From Streptomyces sp. HM190 (GTDB lineage Bacteria; Actinomycetota; Actinomycetes; Streptomycetales; Streptomycetaceae): a stretch of DNA of 64,000 bases. The stretch covers positions 1,612,001 through 1,676,000 of the forward strand of contig NZ_CP047318.1 of NCBI RefSeq assembly GCF_009857135.1, written 5' to 3'. This document shows, piece after piece, positions 17,332 to 26,792 of this stretch; positions within the stretch are counted from its first letter, which is position 1; every line of letters starts with the position of its first letter. Position numbers and translations under genes: made by a program. The notes under the pieces are model-generated. The model saw only the letters and a program-made list of their open reading frames with translations, was not told the origin of the DNA and did not search any database.

Positions 17332-20300
17332 CTAGCGGGCGTTGAAGTACTTCGCCTCGGGGTGGTGGATCACGATGGCGTCCGTGGACTGCTCGGGGTG
17401 GAGCTGGAACTCCTCCGAGAGCTGGACGCCGATGCGCTCGGGCTCCAGGAGTTCGGCGATCTTGGCGCGGTCCTCGAGGTCGGGGCAGGCGCCGTAGCCG
17501 AGGGAGAAGCGGGCGCCTCGGTACTTGAGGTCGAACATGTCCTCGATGGCCGCCGGGTCCTCACCGGAGAAGCCGAGTTCGGCGCGCACCCGGGCGTGCC
17601 AGTACTCGGCGAGGGCCTCGGCCAGCTGCACGGACAGGCCGTGGAGTTCGAGGTAGTCGCGGTAGGAGTTGGACTCGAAGAGCCTGGCGGTCTCCTCGCC
17701 GATGCGGGAGCCGACGGTGACGACCTGGAGTCCGACGACGTCGGTCTCGCCGGACTCCTCCGGGCGGAAGAAGTCGGCGAGACACAGGCGGCGGCCGCGG
17801 CGCTGGCGGGGGAAGGAGAAGCGGGTGCGCTCGTTGCCGGCGTCGTCGAGGATGATCAGGTCGTCGTCCTTGGAGACGCAGGGGAAGTAGCCGTGGACGA
17901 CGGCCGCTTCGAGGAGGTTCTCGGTCTGGAGGCGGTCCAGCAGGCCGCGCAGCCGGGGCCGGCCCTCGCTCTCCACGAGCTCCTCGTAGCTGGGGCCCTC
18001 GCCGGTGCGGGCCTGCTTGAGTCCCCACTGGCCCTTGAAGAGGGCGCCCTCGTCCAGCCAGGTGGCGTACTCCTTGAGCTGGATGCCCTTGCTGACGCGG
18101 GTGCCCCAGAACGGCGGGGTGGGCACGGGGTTGTCGATGGCGACGTCGGAGCGGACGTGGCCCTCCTCGGGGCGCTCCTCGACGACCGTGGCGGTGGCGG
18201 CGCGGACCCGGCGCTGCTTCAGCTCGGGCAGCCTGGCGCCGGGCACGCCGCGCTTGACGCCGATGAGGGCGTCCATCAGGCGCAGGCCCTCGAAGGCGTC
18301 GCGGGCGTAGCGGACCTCGCCCTCGTAGATCTCGTGCAGGTCCTGCTCGACGTAGGCGCGGGTGAGGGCGGCGCCGCCGAGGATGACGGGGTAGTTCGCG
18401 GCGAGGCCCCGCTGGTTCAGCTCCTCCAGGTTCTCCTTCATGATCACCGTGGACTTGACCAGGAGTCCGGACATGCCGATGACGTCGGCGCGGTGTTCCT
18501 CGGCGGCGTCGAGGATCGCGGAGACCGGCTGCTTGATGCCGAGGTTGACGACGTTGTAGCCGTTGTTGGACAGGATGATGTCGACGAGGTTCTTGCCGAT
18601 GTCGTGGACGTCGCCGCGGACGGTGGCGAGGACGATGGTGCCCTTGCCCTCGGCGTCCGACTTCTCCATGTGGGGTTCGAGGTGCGCGACGGCGGCCTTC
18701 ATGACCTCGGCGGACTGCAGGACGAACGGCAGCTGCATCTGGCCGGAGCCGAAGAGCTCACCGACGACCTTCATGCCGTCGAGGAGGGTGTCGTTGACGA
18801 TGTCGAGGGCCGGGCGGGTGAGCAGGGCCTCGTCGAGGTCGGCCTCCAGGCCGTTGCGTTCGCCGTCGATGATGCGGCGCTTGAGGCGCTCCTCCAGCGG
18901 CAGGGCGGCCAGTTCCTCGGCCTTGCCCGCCTTCAGGGACTTCGCGGTGGCGCCCTCGAAGAGCTGCATGAGCTTCTGGAGGGGGTCGTAGCCTTCGCGT
19001 CGGCGGTCGTAGATGAGGTCGAGGGCCGTCTGCACCTGCTCCTCGTCGAAGCGGGCGATGGGCAGGATCTTGCTGGCGTGCACGATCGCCGAGTCGAGGC
19101 CGGCCTTGACGCACTCGTCGAGGAAGACCGAGTTGAGCAGGATGCGGGCGGCCGGGTTGAGGCCGAAGGAGATGTTGGACAGGCCGAGGGTGGTCTGCAC
19201 GTCCGGGTGGCGGCGCTTGAGTTCGCGGATCGCCTCGATGGTGGCGATGCCGTCCCGCCGGGACTCCTCCTGACCGGTGCAGATGGTGAAGGTCAGGGTG
19301 TCGATGAGGATGTCCGACTCGTGGATGCCCCAGTTGCCGGTGAGGTCGTCGATGAGCCGTTCGGCGATCTCGACCTTCTTCTCCGGGGTGCGGGCCTGGC
19401 CCTCCTCGTCGATGGTGAGGGCGATCAGCGCGGCGCCGTGCTCCTGGGCGAGCCGGGTGACCTTCGCGAAGCGGGACTCGGGGCCGTCGCCGTCCTCGTA
19501 GTTGACGGAGTTGATGACCGCGCGTCCGCCGAGCTTCTCCAGGCCGGCCTGGATGACGTCGACCTCGGTGGAGTCGAGGACGATGGGCAGGGTGGAGGCG
19601 GTGGCGAAACGGCCGGCGAGTTCGGCCATGTCGGCGACGCCGTCGCGGCCCACGTAGTCGACGCACAGGTCGAGCATGTGGGCGCCCTCGCGGATCTGGT
19701 CGCGGGCCATCTCCACACAGTCGTCCCAGCGGCCCTCCAGCATGGCCTCGCGGAACTTCTTCGAGCCGTTGGCGTTGGTGCGCTCGCCGATGGCCAGGTA
19801 CGAGGTGTCCTGGCGGAACGGCACGGTCTGGTAGAGGGATGCGGCGCCGGGCTCGGGGCGGGGGTGGCGCTCGGCCGGGGTGAGGTCGCGGACGCGTTCG
19901 ACGACCTGGCGCAGGTGCTCGGGGGTGGTGCCGCAGCAGCCGCCGATGAGGGACAGGCCGTACTCGCGGACGAAGTTCTCCTGGGCGCTGGCCAGCTCGG
20001 GGGCGGTCAGCGGGTAGTGGGCGCCGTCCTTGGTGAGCACGGGCAGGCCGGCGTTCGGCATGCAGGAGAGCCGGACGCGGGAGTGCCGCGAGAGGTAGCG
20101 CAGGTGTTCGCTCATCTCGGCGGGGCCGGTGGCACAGTTCAGGCCGATCATGTCGATGCCCAGCGGTTCCAGCGCGGTCAGCGCGGCGCCGATCTCGGAG
20201 CCGAGGAGCATGGTGCCGGTGGTCTCGACGGTGACCGACACGATCAGCGGGACGTCGTAGCCGGCGGTGGCCATGGCGCGGCGGGCGGCGAGGACGGACG

Positions 20301-20856
20301 CCTTGGTCTGCAGCAGGTCCTGGGTGGTCTCCACGAGCAGGGCGTCGGCGCCGCCGGCGAGGAGGCCCTCGGCGTTCTGCTGGTAGGCGTCGCGGATCGC
20401 GGTGAAGGTGGTGTGGCCGAGGGTGGGCAGCTTGGTGCCGGGGCCGATCGAGCCGAGGACCCAGCGCTGCCGGCCGTCGCGGGCGGCGAACTCGTCGGCG
20501 GTCTCGCGGGCGATGCGGGCGCCGGCCTCGGACAGCTCGGCGGTGCGCTCGGGGATGTCGTACTCGCCGAGGGCGGTGAGGTTCGCGCCGAAGGTGTTGG
20601 TCTCGACGCAGTCGACGCCCGCCTCGAAGTAGGCGGCGTGCACCGAGCGGACGATGTCGGGGCGGGTCACGTTCAGGACCTCGTTGCAGCCCTCCAGCTG
20701 CTGGAAGTCGTCCAGGGTGGGGTCCTGGGCCTGGAGCATCGTGCCCATCGCGCCGTCGGCCACCACGACGCGGGTGGCGAGGGCCTCGCGCAGGGCGTCG
20801 GAACGGGCCCGGCCTGCGGCGGCGGACGAAGGGGACGGATTCGGCGACGAGGCCAT
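17332..20856 (-). CDS. metH: Cobalamin-dependent methionine synthase MetH
   Basis: Seen: 1174 residues, full length. Homocysteine domain (about 25-325) has the zinc ligands Cys241 (NCATGP) and Cys307-Cys308 (GGCCGT). The pterin domain is about 350-620 (AIGERTNANGSKKFREAM). The cobalamin cap and Rossmann domains are about 640-860, with the cobalt-coordinating His751 in RGDVHDIGKNL. The SAM-binding activation domain (about 900-1170) includes the typical ACPDLEDR and ERIGVQLSEEFQLHPEQSTD. Known: it methylates homocysteine with methyl-tetrahydrofolate in the cytosol. GGGAG lies before the ATG. Its TAG stop overlaps the CTAG flanking the IS element, yet the frame is unbroken. Confidence 0.97.
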   Translation of the reverse strand: MASSPNPSPSSAAAGRARSDALREALATRVVVADGAMGTMLQAQDPTLDDFQQLEGCNEVLNVTRPDIVRSVHAAYFEAGVDCVETNTFGANLTALGEYDIPERTAELSEAGARIARETADEFAARDGRQRWVLGSIGPGTKLPTLGHTTFTAIRDAYQQNAEGLLAGGADALLVETTQDLLQTKASVLAARRAMATAGYDVPLIVSVTVETTGTMLLGSEIGAALTALEPLGIDMIGLNCATGPAEMSEHLRYLSRHSRVRLSCMPNAGLPVLTKDGAHYPLTAPELASAQENFVREYGLSLIGGCCGTTPEHLRQVVERVRDLTPAERHPRPEPGAASLYQTVPFRQDTSYLAIGERTNANGSKKFREAMLEGRWDDCVEMARDQIREGAHMLDLCVDYVGRDGVADMAELAGRFATASTLPIVLDSTEVDVIQAGLEKLGGRAVINSVNYEDGDGPESRFAKVTRLAQEHGAALIALTIDEEGQARTPEKKVEIAERLIDDLTGNWGIHESDILIDTLTFTICTGQEESRRDGIATIEAIRELKRRHPDVQTTLGLSNISFGLNPAARILLNSVFLDECVKAGLDSAIVHASKILPIARFDEEQVQTALDLIYDRRREGYDPLQKLMQLFEGATAKSLKAGKAEELAALPLEERLKRRIIDGERNGLEADLDEALLTRPALDIVNDTLLDGMKVVGELFGSGQMQLPFVLQSAEVMKAAVAHLEPHMEKSDAEGKGTIVLATVRGDVHDIGKNLVDIILSNNGYNVVNLGIKQPVSAILDAAEEHRADVIGMSGLLVKSTVIMKENLEELNQRGLAANYPVILGGAALTRAYVEQDLHEIYEGEVRYARDAFEGLRLMDALIGVKRGVPGARLPELKQRRVRAATATVVEERPEEGHVRSDVAIDNPVPTPPFWGTRVSKGIQLKEYATWLDEGALFKGQWGLKQARTGEGPSYEELVESEGRPRLRGLLDRLQTENLLEAAVVHGYFPCVSKDDDLIILDDAGNERTRFSFPRQRRGRRLCLADFFRPEESGETDVVGLQVVTVGSRIGEETARLFESNSYRDYLELHGLSVQLAEALAEYWHARVRAELGFSGEDPAAIEDMFDLKYRGARFSLGYGACPDLEDRAKIAELLEPERIGVQLSEEFQLHPEQSTDAIVIHHPEAKYFNAR

Positions 20857-20876
20857 GAAGGTGCTCCCTGGAGTGC

Positions 20877-20921
20877 GACGGCTGTCGGCTTTGCGTCTTC
20901 CCGCGGAAGGCGCACGCCGTC
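20877..20921. repeat. Long nested hairpin in the metH leader
   Basis: An outer 6-base stem (20877-20882 with 20916-20921) and an inner 10-base stem (20892-20901 with 20905-20914, one G-U pair) lie 21-65 bases upstream of the metH start. They may form a 5'-leader attenuator. I see no B12-box sequence. The rest of the 385-base metH-gylR gap holds only the GylR site. Confidence 0.45.
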
Positions 20922-21164
20922 AGGGTAGCCCGGAGAGCCGGTGAGGGTCAGGGGCGTCCACGGGACGGACCGGCGTGGCGTGAGCGGTCGAGTGCGGTTT
21001 ACTCCCTCGACGGACGAACGGCGGACACCGCTCGGGCACCTGGTGTCCAGGGGACGTGCACCGGACGTGCACGGGACGGGCACGGGAACGGCACCGGACG
21101 GGCGCCGCCTGGGCAGGTTCGGCCGAAAAGGTGTTGACGGCTATTAGCGAGAGGTCGGCAACGA

Positions 21165-21187
21165 CCGGTAGTGTTCGACATTGCCGA
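21165..21187. promoter_or_regulatory. GylR operator in front of gylR
   Basis: The stretch CCGGTAGTGTTCGACATTGC, running on to 21187, recurs in reverse orientation before glpF (22253-22276) with one base change and a one-base insertion. Flanking TCGGCAA (21155-21161) and TTGCCGA (21181-21187) make it locally symmetrical. Known: GylR represses both its own gene and the glycerol operon in S. coelicolor. The site ends 54 bases before the gylR start. Confidence 0.7.
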
Positions 21188-21241
21188 ACGGCGGAAGTTC
21201 ATGCGCGGGCGGCGGTCGAAGGGGACGGAGGCAGGACGGCG

Positions 21242-22006
21242 ATGGCACGGAACATCCAGTCGCTCGAACGGGCGGCCGCGATGCTGCGGCTGCTCGCGGG
21301 CGGCGAGCGACGACTCGGCCTGTCGGACATCGCCTCGTCGCTGGGCCTCGCGAAAGGCACCGCCCACGGCATACTGCGCACCCTCCAGCAGGAGGGCTTC
21401 GTCGAGCAGGACGACGCCTCCGGGCGCTACCAGCTGGGCGCCGAGCTGCTGCGCCTGGGCACCACCTACCTCGACGTCCACGAACTGCGGGCGCGGGCCC
21501 TGGTGTGGACGGACGACCTGGCCCGCTCCAGCGGCGAGAGCGTCCACCTGGGAGTGCTGCACCAGCAGGGCGTGCTGATCGTGCACCACGTCTTCCGGCC
21601 CGACGACAGCCGGCAGGTGCTGGAGATAGGGGCCATGCAGCCGCTGCACTCCACGGCCCTCGGCAAGGTCCTCGCGGCCTACGACCCGGTGGCGCACAGC
21701 GAGGTCCTGGAGACCGACCGCAAGGCGTTCACCGAGCGGACCGTGTGCGAGCCGGACGCCTTCGAGCACGTCCTGGACCGTACCCGCGCGCGCGGGTACG
21801 CGGACGACGTCGAGGAGACCTGGGAGGGCGTCGCCTCGATCGCGGCCCCCATCCACGACCGGCGGCGCATGCCCGTCGGTGCGGTCGGCATCACGGGCGC
21901 CGTGGAACGGCTGCGCCGGGACGGCGAGCTGCGGCCCGAGCTGATCGCGGCGGTGCGGGACTGCGCCCGCGCCGTCTCGCGGGACCTGGGCGCCGCCCGC
22001 TTCTGA
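21242..22006 (+). CDS. gylR: Glycerol operon repressor GylR (IclR family)
   Basis: Seen: 254 residues from the ATG at 21242, with GGAGG about nine bases before it, the length known for GylR. The winged helix (about 5-70) reads SLERAAAMLRLLAG then LGLSDIASSLGLAKGTAHGILRTL. The IclR effector domain follows (about 80-250; LHSTALGKVLAAY, EGVASIAAPIHD). Known: GylR is the glycerol-inducible, glucose-sensitive repressor of the gyl operon, responding to glycerol-3-phosphate. It stands directly upstream of glpF-glpK-glpD in the classical order and ends in its own terminator. Confidence 0.95.
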   Translation: MARNIQSLERAAAMLRLLAGGERRLGLSDIASSLGLAKGTAHGILRTLQQEGFVEQDDASGRYQLGAELLRLGTTYLDVHELRARALVWTDDLARSSGESVHLGVLHQQGVLIVHHVFRPDDSRQVLEIGAMQPLHSTALGKVLAAYDPVAHSEVLETDRKAFTERTVCEPDAFEHVLDRTRARGYADDVEETWEGVASIAAPIHDRRRMPVGAVGITGAVERLRRDGELRPELIAAVRDCARAVSRDLGAARF

Positions 22007-22071
22007 CCCCGCTCCCCCCACCGCCACCGCCGGGCCGCCGCGAGCGTGCCGTGCGGCGGCCGCCGCGCCTT

Positions 22072-22106
22072 CGAGGGCCGGGACACCGACCGTGTCCCGG
22101 CCCTCG
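22072..22106 (+). terminator. gylR terminator
   Basis: A perfect 15-base stem (22072-22086 with 22092-22106) and a five-base loop start 66 bases after the gylR stop and separate it from the glycerol operon promoter. No T tract. Confidence 0.75.
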
Positions 22107-22252
22107 CCGTATGCGGTCGCGGCGGTCTCGGCGTGCGCGCGCACGGCAGCGGACGCACGATCGATAAGACAGTTCGATCAGTAACGATCGGGTTTTCGAT
22201 AACGGGACCCTTGACGAGTCGCGCACGCCACAGCAAGACTCCCGTCCATCGG

Positions 22253-22276
22253 TCGGCATTGTCGAACACTTACCGG
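22253..22276. promoter_or_regulatory. GylR operator in front of glpF
   Basis: TCGGCATTGTCGAACACT, continuing TTACCGG, is the reverse complement of the gylR-side site apart from one substitution and one inserted base. It lies about 120 bases before the glpF start, near the expected promoter of the operon. A pair of matching sites flanking the regulator gene is good evidence that both bind GylR. Confidence 0.7.
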
Positions 22277-22397
22277 CAATACGCGCTAGAGTGTGACAAC
22301 GCCAAGGGCCGGTGCAGCTCTCACCCCCGAGGGCGCGGACCTCCGGAATGGGACCCGTGGTCCGCCTTCCCCTGGACGAAGGACAAAGGAGTCGCGG

Positions 22398-23198
22398 GTG
22401 TCCAGCTCCGACATCTTCATCGGCGAGACCATAGGTACCGCCATACTCATCCTGCTCGGCGGTGGCGTCTGCGCCGCCGTCACACTGAAGGCCTCCAAAG
22501 CCCGTAACGCCGGTTGGCTCGCCATCACCTTCGGGTGGGGTTTTGCCGTTCTGACGGCCGTCTACACCTCCGCGCCGCTCTCCGGCGCGCACCTGAACCC
22601 GGCCGTGACCCTCGCGCTCGCGCTGAAGGACAACGGCATCCCGTGGAGCCAGGTCCCCACCTACTGGGGCGGGCAGCTCCTCGGCGCGATGATCGGTGCC
22701 GCTCTGGTCTGGGTCGCCTACTACGGCCAGTTCCACGCCCACCTCACCGACAAGGAGATCGTCGGCGGTCCGGGCGCGGAGACCACCAAGGCGAAGGCCG
22801 TCGAGGCCCGTGAGTCCGGCGCCGGCCCGGTGCTCGGCATCTTCTCCACCGGTCCCGAGATCCGCAACGCGGTGCAGAACGTCGCCACCGAGGTCATCGG
22901 CACCTTCGTGCTGGTCCTCGCGGTCCTCACCCAGGGCCTCAACGACAGCGGCAAGGGTCTCGGCACCCTCGGCGCCCTGATCACCGCACTTGTCGTGGTC
23001 TCGATCGGTCTGTCCCTCGGCGGTCCGACCGGTTACGCCATCAACCCGGCCCGTGACCTCGGTCCGCGCATCGTGCACGCCCTTCTGCCCCTGCCCAACA
23101 AGGGCGGCTCCGACTGGAGCTACGCCTGGGTCCCGGTGATCGGTCCGCTGCTCGGCGCCGCCGTCGCCGCGGGCATCTACAACGTCGCGTTCGCCTGA
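22398..23198 (+). CDS. glpF: Glycerol facilitator GlpF/GylC (aquaglyceroporin)
   Basis: Seen: 266 residues from a GTG at 22398, with AAGGAG upstream. Six hydrophobic spans with the two pore motifs, NPA in [12 protein letters not shown] and in [15 protein letters not shown]. The Asp after the second NPAR is the residue that marks glycerol-conducting members rather than water-only aquaporins. Known: it lets glycerol diffuse across the cytoplasmic membrane. First gene of the GylR-controlled operon, 97 bases before glpK. Confidence 0.95.
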   Translation: MSSSDIFIGETIGTAILILLGGGVCAAVTLKASKARNAGWLAITFGWGFAVLTAVYTSAPLSGAHLNPAVTLALALKDNGIPWSQVPTYWGGQLLGAMIGAALVWVAYYGQFHAHLTDKEIVGGPGAETTKAKAVEARESGAGPVLGIFSTGPEIRNAVQNVATEVIGTFVLVLAVLTQGLNDSGKGLGTLGALITALVVVSIGLSLGGPTGYAINPARDLGPRIVHALLPLPNKGGSDWSYAWVPVIGPLLGAAVAAGIYNVAFA

Positions 23199-23295
23199 CA
23201 GCCCCGCCTGCGCGCGACGAGCCGCAGGTGTCGCCCGACACCCGGCACGCGCCGTACGTACCGCCCTTCGACCAGTTGACCTTCAGGAGCACACC

Positions 23296-24834
23296 GTGAC
23301 CGACGCCCACACCGCCGGCCCCTTCGTCGCCGCCATCGACCAGGGCACCACCTCCAGCCGCTGCATCGTGTTCGACCGGGACGGCCGCATCGTCTCCGTC
23401 GACCAGAAGGAGCACGAGCAGATCTTCCCGAAGCCGGGCTGGGTCGAGCACGACGCCAACGAGATCTGGACCAACGTCCAGGAAGTCGTCGCCGGAGCCA
23501 TCCAGAAGGCCGGCATCACCCGCGACGACATCAAGGCCATCGGCATCACCAACCAGCGCGAGACCACGCTGCTCTGGGACAAGAACACCGGTGAGCCCGT
23601 CCACAACGCCATCGTCTGGCAGGACACCCGCACCGACGCCCTGTGCAAGGAACTCGGCCGCAACGTCGGGCAGGACCGTTTCCGCCGTGAGACCGGTCTG
23701 CCGCTGGCCTCCTACTTCGCCGGTCCGAAGGCCCGGTGGCTGCTGGACAACGTCGAGGGCCTGCGCGAGCGCGCCGAGGCCGGCGACATCCTCTTCGGCA
23801 CCATGGACACCTGGGTCATCTGGAACCTGACCGGCGGCGTCAACGGCGGCAAGCACTACACCGACGTCACCAATGCCTCCCGCACCATGCTGATGAACCT
23901 GCACACGCTGCAGTGGGACGCGAAGATCGCCGAGTCCATCGGCGTGCCGCTGTCGATGCTCCCGGAGATCCGCTCCTCCGCCGAGGTGTACGGCGAGGTC
24001 ACCGGTGGCAAGCTCGGCGACCTGCTCGGCGGCATCCCGGTCGCCTCGGCGCTCGGCGACCAGCAGGCGGCGCTGTTCGGCCAGACCTGCTTCGCCGAGG
24101 GCGAGGCGAAGTCCACCTACGGCACCGGCACGTTCATGCTGATGAACACCGGCGAGAAGATCATCAACTCGTACTCGGGCCTGCTGACCACCGTCGGCTA
24201 CCGCATCGGCGACGAGGCCCCGGTGTACGCGCTGGAGGGCTCGATCGCCGTCACCGGCTCGCTGGTGCAGTGGATGCGCGACCAGATGGGCCTCATCTCC
24301 ACCGCCGCCGAGATCGAGACCCTCGCGCTCTCGGTCGAGGACAACGGCGGCGCGTACTTCGTGCCGGCCTTCTCCGGTCTGTTCGCCCCGTACTGGCGCT
24401 CCGACGCCCGCGGTGTGATCGCCGGCCTCACCCGGTACGTCACCAAGGCGCACCTCGCGCGCGCCGTCCTGGAGGCCACCGCCTGGCAGACCCGTGAGAT
24501 CACGGACGCCATGACCAAGGACTCGGGCGTGGAGCTCGCGGCCCTGAAGGTCGACGGCGGCATGACCTCCAACAACCTGCTGATGCAGACCCTCTCGGAC
24601 TTCCTGGACGCCCCCGTGGTGCGCCCGATGGTCGCCGAGACGACCTGCCTCGGTGCCGCCTACGCCGCCGGCCTCGCCGTCGGCTTCTGGACCAGCACCG
24701 ACGACCTGCGCGCCAACTGGCGGCGGGCCGCCGAGTGGACCCCCCGCATGGACGCGGAGACCCGCGACCGTGAGTACAAGAGCTGGCTCAAGGCCGTCGA
24801 GCGGACCATGGGCTGGCTCGAGGACGAGAGCTGA
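23296..24834 (+). CDS. glpK: Glycerol kinase GlpK/GylA
   Basis: Seen: 512 residues from a GTG at 23296 (AGGAG ten bases before). FGGY kinase motifs: [13 protein letters not shown] (phosphate loop, 15-27), [21 protein letters not shown], and the ATP-binding [18 protein letters not shown]. Known: it phosphorylates glycerol to sn-glycerol-3-phosphate, trapping it in the cell and producing the inducer of GylR. It lies between glpF and glpD in one operon; the genes are spaced by 97 and 53 bases. Confidence 0.97.
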   Translation: MTDAHTAGPFVAAIDQGTTSSRCIVFDRDGRIVSVDQKEHEQIFPKPGWVEHDANEIWTNVQEVVAGAIQKAGITRDDIKAIGITNQRETTLLWDKNTGEPVHNAIVWQDTRTDALCKELGRNVGQDRFRRETGLPLASYFAGPKARWLLDNVEGLRERAEAGDILFGTMDTWVIWNLTGGVNGGKHYTDVTNASRTMLMNLHTLQWDAKIAESIGVPLSMLPEIRSSAEVYGEVTGGKLGDLLGGIPVASALGDQQAALFGQTCFAEGEAKSTYGTGTFMLMNTGEKIINSYSGLLTTVGYRIGDEAPVYALEGSIAVTGSLVQWMRDQMGLISTAAEIETLALSVEDNGGAYFVPAFSGLFAPYWRSDARGVIAGLTRYVTKAHLARAVLEATAWQTREITDAMTKDSGVELAALKVDGGMTSNNLLMQTLSDFLDAPVVRPMVAETTCLGAAYAAGLAVGFWTSTDDLRANWRRAAEWTPRMDAETRDREYKSWLKAVERTMGWLEDES

Positions 24835-24887
24835 GCCGGGGCCCCGAAGGCTCCGGTACCGGCTCTGATGAGGAGTAAGAACCCGAC

Positions 24888-26504
24888 ATGACCAGTCAGC
24901 CCACCCTGCAAGCCCTGCCTGCCCTGGGGACGCGCCCGGCGTCCGGCTCGAACCCGAGCCGAGCCGAGACCCGGGAGCAGCTCTCCAAGGCGTCGTACGA
25001 CCTCCTCGTGATCGGCGGCGGCATCCTGGGCATCTCCACCGCCTGGCACGCCGCGCAGTCCGGGCTCAGGGTGGCGCTGGTCGACGCCGGTGACTTCGCC
25101 GGAGCCACCTCCTCCGCCTCCTCCAAGCTGCTCCACGGCGGTCTGCGCTACCTGCAGACCGGCGCGGTGAAGCTGGTCGCGGAGAACCACTTCGAGCGCC
25201 GTGCGGTCTCCCGCCAGGTGGCCCCCCACCTCGCGAACCCGCTCACGTTCTACCTCCCCGTGTACAAGGGCGGGCCGCACGGCGCGGCGAAGCTCGGGGC
25301 GGGCGTGTTCGCCTACTCCGCGCTGTCGGCCTTCGGTGACGGCGTCGGCCATCTGCTGTCGCCGGCGAGGGCCGCGCAGGACGTGCCCGAGCTGCGCACC
25401 GAGAACCTGAAGGCCGTGGCCGTGTACGGCGACGGCCAGATGAACGACTCCCGGATGGCGCTGATGACGGTCCGCGCGGCCGTCGAGTCCGGCGCGGTGG
25501 TGCTGAACCACGCCGAGGTCACCGGGCTGCGCTTCACCAAGGGCCGGGTGACCGGCGCCGAGCTGCGCGACCGGCTCTCCGGCGACGAGTTCGGTGTGAG
25601 CGCCCGGCTGGTGCTGAACGCGACCGGCCCCTGGGTCGACCACCTGCGCCGTATGGAGGACCCGAACGCGGCCCCCTCGATACGGCTGTCCAAGGGCGCG
25701 CACCTGGTGCTGAAGCGGACCTCCCCGTGGAAGGCCGCGCTCGCCACCCCGATCGACAAGTACCGCATCACGTTCGCGCTGCCCTGGGAGGACATGCTCC
25801 TGCTGGGCACCACGGACGAGATGTACGAGGGCGACCCCGCGGACGTCGCCGTCAACGACAAGGACATAGCCCAGATCCTGGACGAGGCCGCGTTCTCCGT
25901 CCGGGACCAGCAGCTCGACCGTGATCTGATCACGTACGCCTTCGCGGGGCTGCGGGTGCTGCCGGGTGGCCCCGGCGACACCGCCAAGGCCAAGCGGGAG
26001 ACGGTCGTCACCGAGGGCCGGGGCGGCATGCTGTCCATCGCGGGCGGCAAGTGGACGACGTTCCGGCACATCGGCCGCACCATCATGAAGAAGCTGGAGA
26101 CCCTGCCCGGCCACCCGCTGGGCGAGGACTTCGAGTCGGTGTCCACGCTGCCGAGGAAGCTGCCGCTGCCGGGCATCGCCAACCCGCGGGCGGTCGCGCA
26201 CCGGCTGCTCACCGACCGCCCGGCGCCGGGCCCCCGCATGGGCGCGGACACCGCGCGCCACCTGGCCACGCACTACGGTTCGCTGGCCTTCGACATCGCC
26301 CGTCTCGCCAACGAGAACCCCGATCTGGCCGAGCGGGTCCACCCCGACGCGCCGGAGATCTGGGCGCAGGTCGTGTACGCCCGTGACACCGAGTGGGCCG
26401 AGACGGCCGACGACGTGCTGCGCCGCCGTACGACGCTGACGATCCGGGGTCTGGCGACGGACGAGGTCCGCGCCAAGGTCCAGGACCTGCTCGACAAGAA
26501 GTAG
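24888..26504 (+). CDS. glpD: Glycerol-3-phosphate dehydrogenase GlpD/GylB
   Basis: Seen: 538 residues with FAD-binding YDLLVIGGGILGIST (GGGILG at 43-48), TSSASSKLLHGGLRYLQTG, NATGPWVDHLRR, GTTDEMYEGDP and SIAGGKWTTFRHIGRT, all signatures of aerobic GlpD. The C-terminal helical domain is present. Known: membrane-associated flavoenzyme oxidising glycerol-3-phosphate to dihydroxyacetone phosphate and reducing quinone. Last gene of the glycerol operon. The 21 bases ending at its stop codon are repeated with three changes right after it (26505-26525), a small tandem duplication in the 3' end. Confidence 0.96.
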   Translation: MTSQPTLQALPALGTRPASGSNPSRAETREQLSKASYDLLVIGGGILGISTAWHAAQSGLRVALVDAGDFAGATSSASSKLLHGGLRYLQTGAVKLVAENHFERRAVSRQVAPHLANPLTFYLPVYKGGPHGAAKLGAGVFAYSALSAFGDGVGHLLSPARAAQDVPELRTENLKAVAVYGDGQMNDSRMALMTVRAAVESGAVVLNHAEVTGLRFTKGRVTGAELRDRLSGDEFGVSARLVLNATGPWVDHLRRMEDPNAAPSIRLSKGAHLVLKRTSPWKAALATPIDKYRITFALPWEDMLLLGTTDEMYEGDPADVAVNDKDIAQILDEAAFSVRDQQLDRDLITYAFAGLRVLPGGPGDTAKAKRETVVTEGRGGMLSIAGGKWTTFRHIGRTIMKKLETLPGHPLGEDFESVSTLPRKLPLPGIANPRAVAHRLLTDRPAPGPRMGADTARHLATHYGSLAFDIARLANENPDLAERVHPDAPEIWAQVVYARDTEWAETADDVLRRRTTLTIRGLATDEVRAKVQDLLDKK

Positions 26505-26525
26505 CACCTGCTCGGCAAGAAGTTG
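26484..26525. repeat. 21-base imperfect tandem duplication at the glpD stop
   Basis: 26484-26504 and 26505-26525 agree at 18 of 21 positions (core ACCTGCTCG...CAAGAAGT). The stop TAG ends the first copy; in the second copy the same position reads TTG. It suggests that slippage moved or duplicated the end of glpD. Confidence 0.6.
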
Positions 26526-26619
26526 ACGAGAAAAAGGCCCGCCCGCCCTCCGGCCTCTCCCCTGACCGGGGCCGGACGGCCGGGAAACGGCCCCCGCCGC
26601 TCCGGGGCCGGACCGCGAG

Positions 26620-26652
26620 GGGGCGGTTCCACCGCATCGGTGGGACCGCCCC
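26620..26652 (+). terminator. Glycerol operon terminator
   Basis: 15-base arms (26620-26634 and 26638-26652, one G-U pair) with loop CAT lie 116 bases past glpD. This is the strongest hairpin in the 288-base gap 26505-26792. Confidence 0.65.
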
Positions 26653-26683
26653 TTCGGCATGTGCCGGAGCTTCTCACCGGTCA

Positions 26684-26759
26684 GGGCTTCTTCCGGTCAG
26701 TGCGCCTCCGCGATCGGGGCTTCTTCCGGTCAGTGCGCCCCGCGATCGGGGCTTCTTCC
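26684..26759. repeat. Tandem repeat of 32-33 bases, about 2.3 copies
   Basis: Copy 1 at 26684-26716, copy 2 at 26717-26748 (one T missing), and an 11-base partial third copy at 26749-26759. Each unit begins GGGCTTCTTCCGGTCAGTGC and ends CCGCGATCG. It follows the glycerol operon terminator and is noncoding as far as I can see. Confidence 0.8.
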
Positions 26760-26792
26760 CTGTGGGCCCTGCCACTGCCCTGATCAAGGGTC

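Noticed and set aside
16942..20928. A 1328-codon plus-strand frame across the IS and metH
   Set aside because: It is the antisense shadow of metH joined to an out-of-frame part of the transposase. Its translation is Leu/Val/Gly/Asp filler without motifs.
20857..21241. A cobalamin riboswitch upstream of metH
   Set aside because: I could not find a B12-box-like sequence or the typical long fold; only a nested hairpin is present.
26684..26759. CRISPR array
   Set aside because: Units are directly tandem without spacers and there are only about 2.3 copies.
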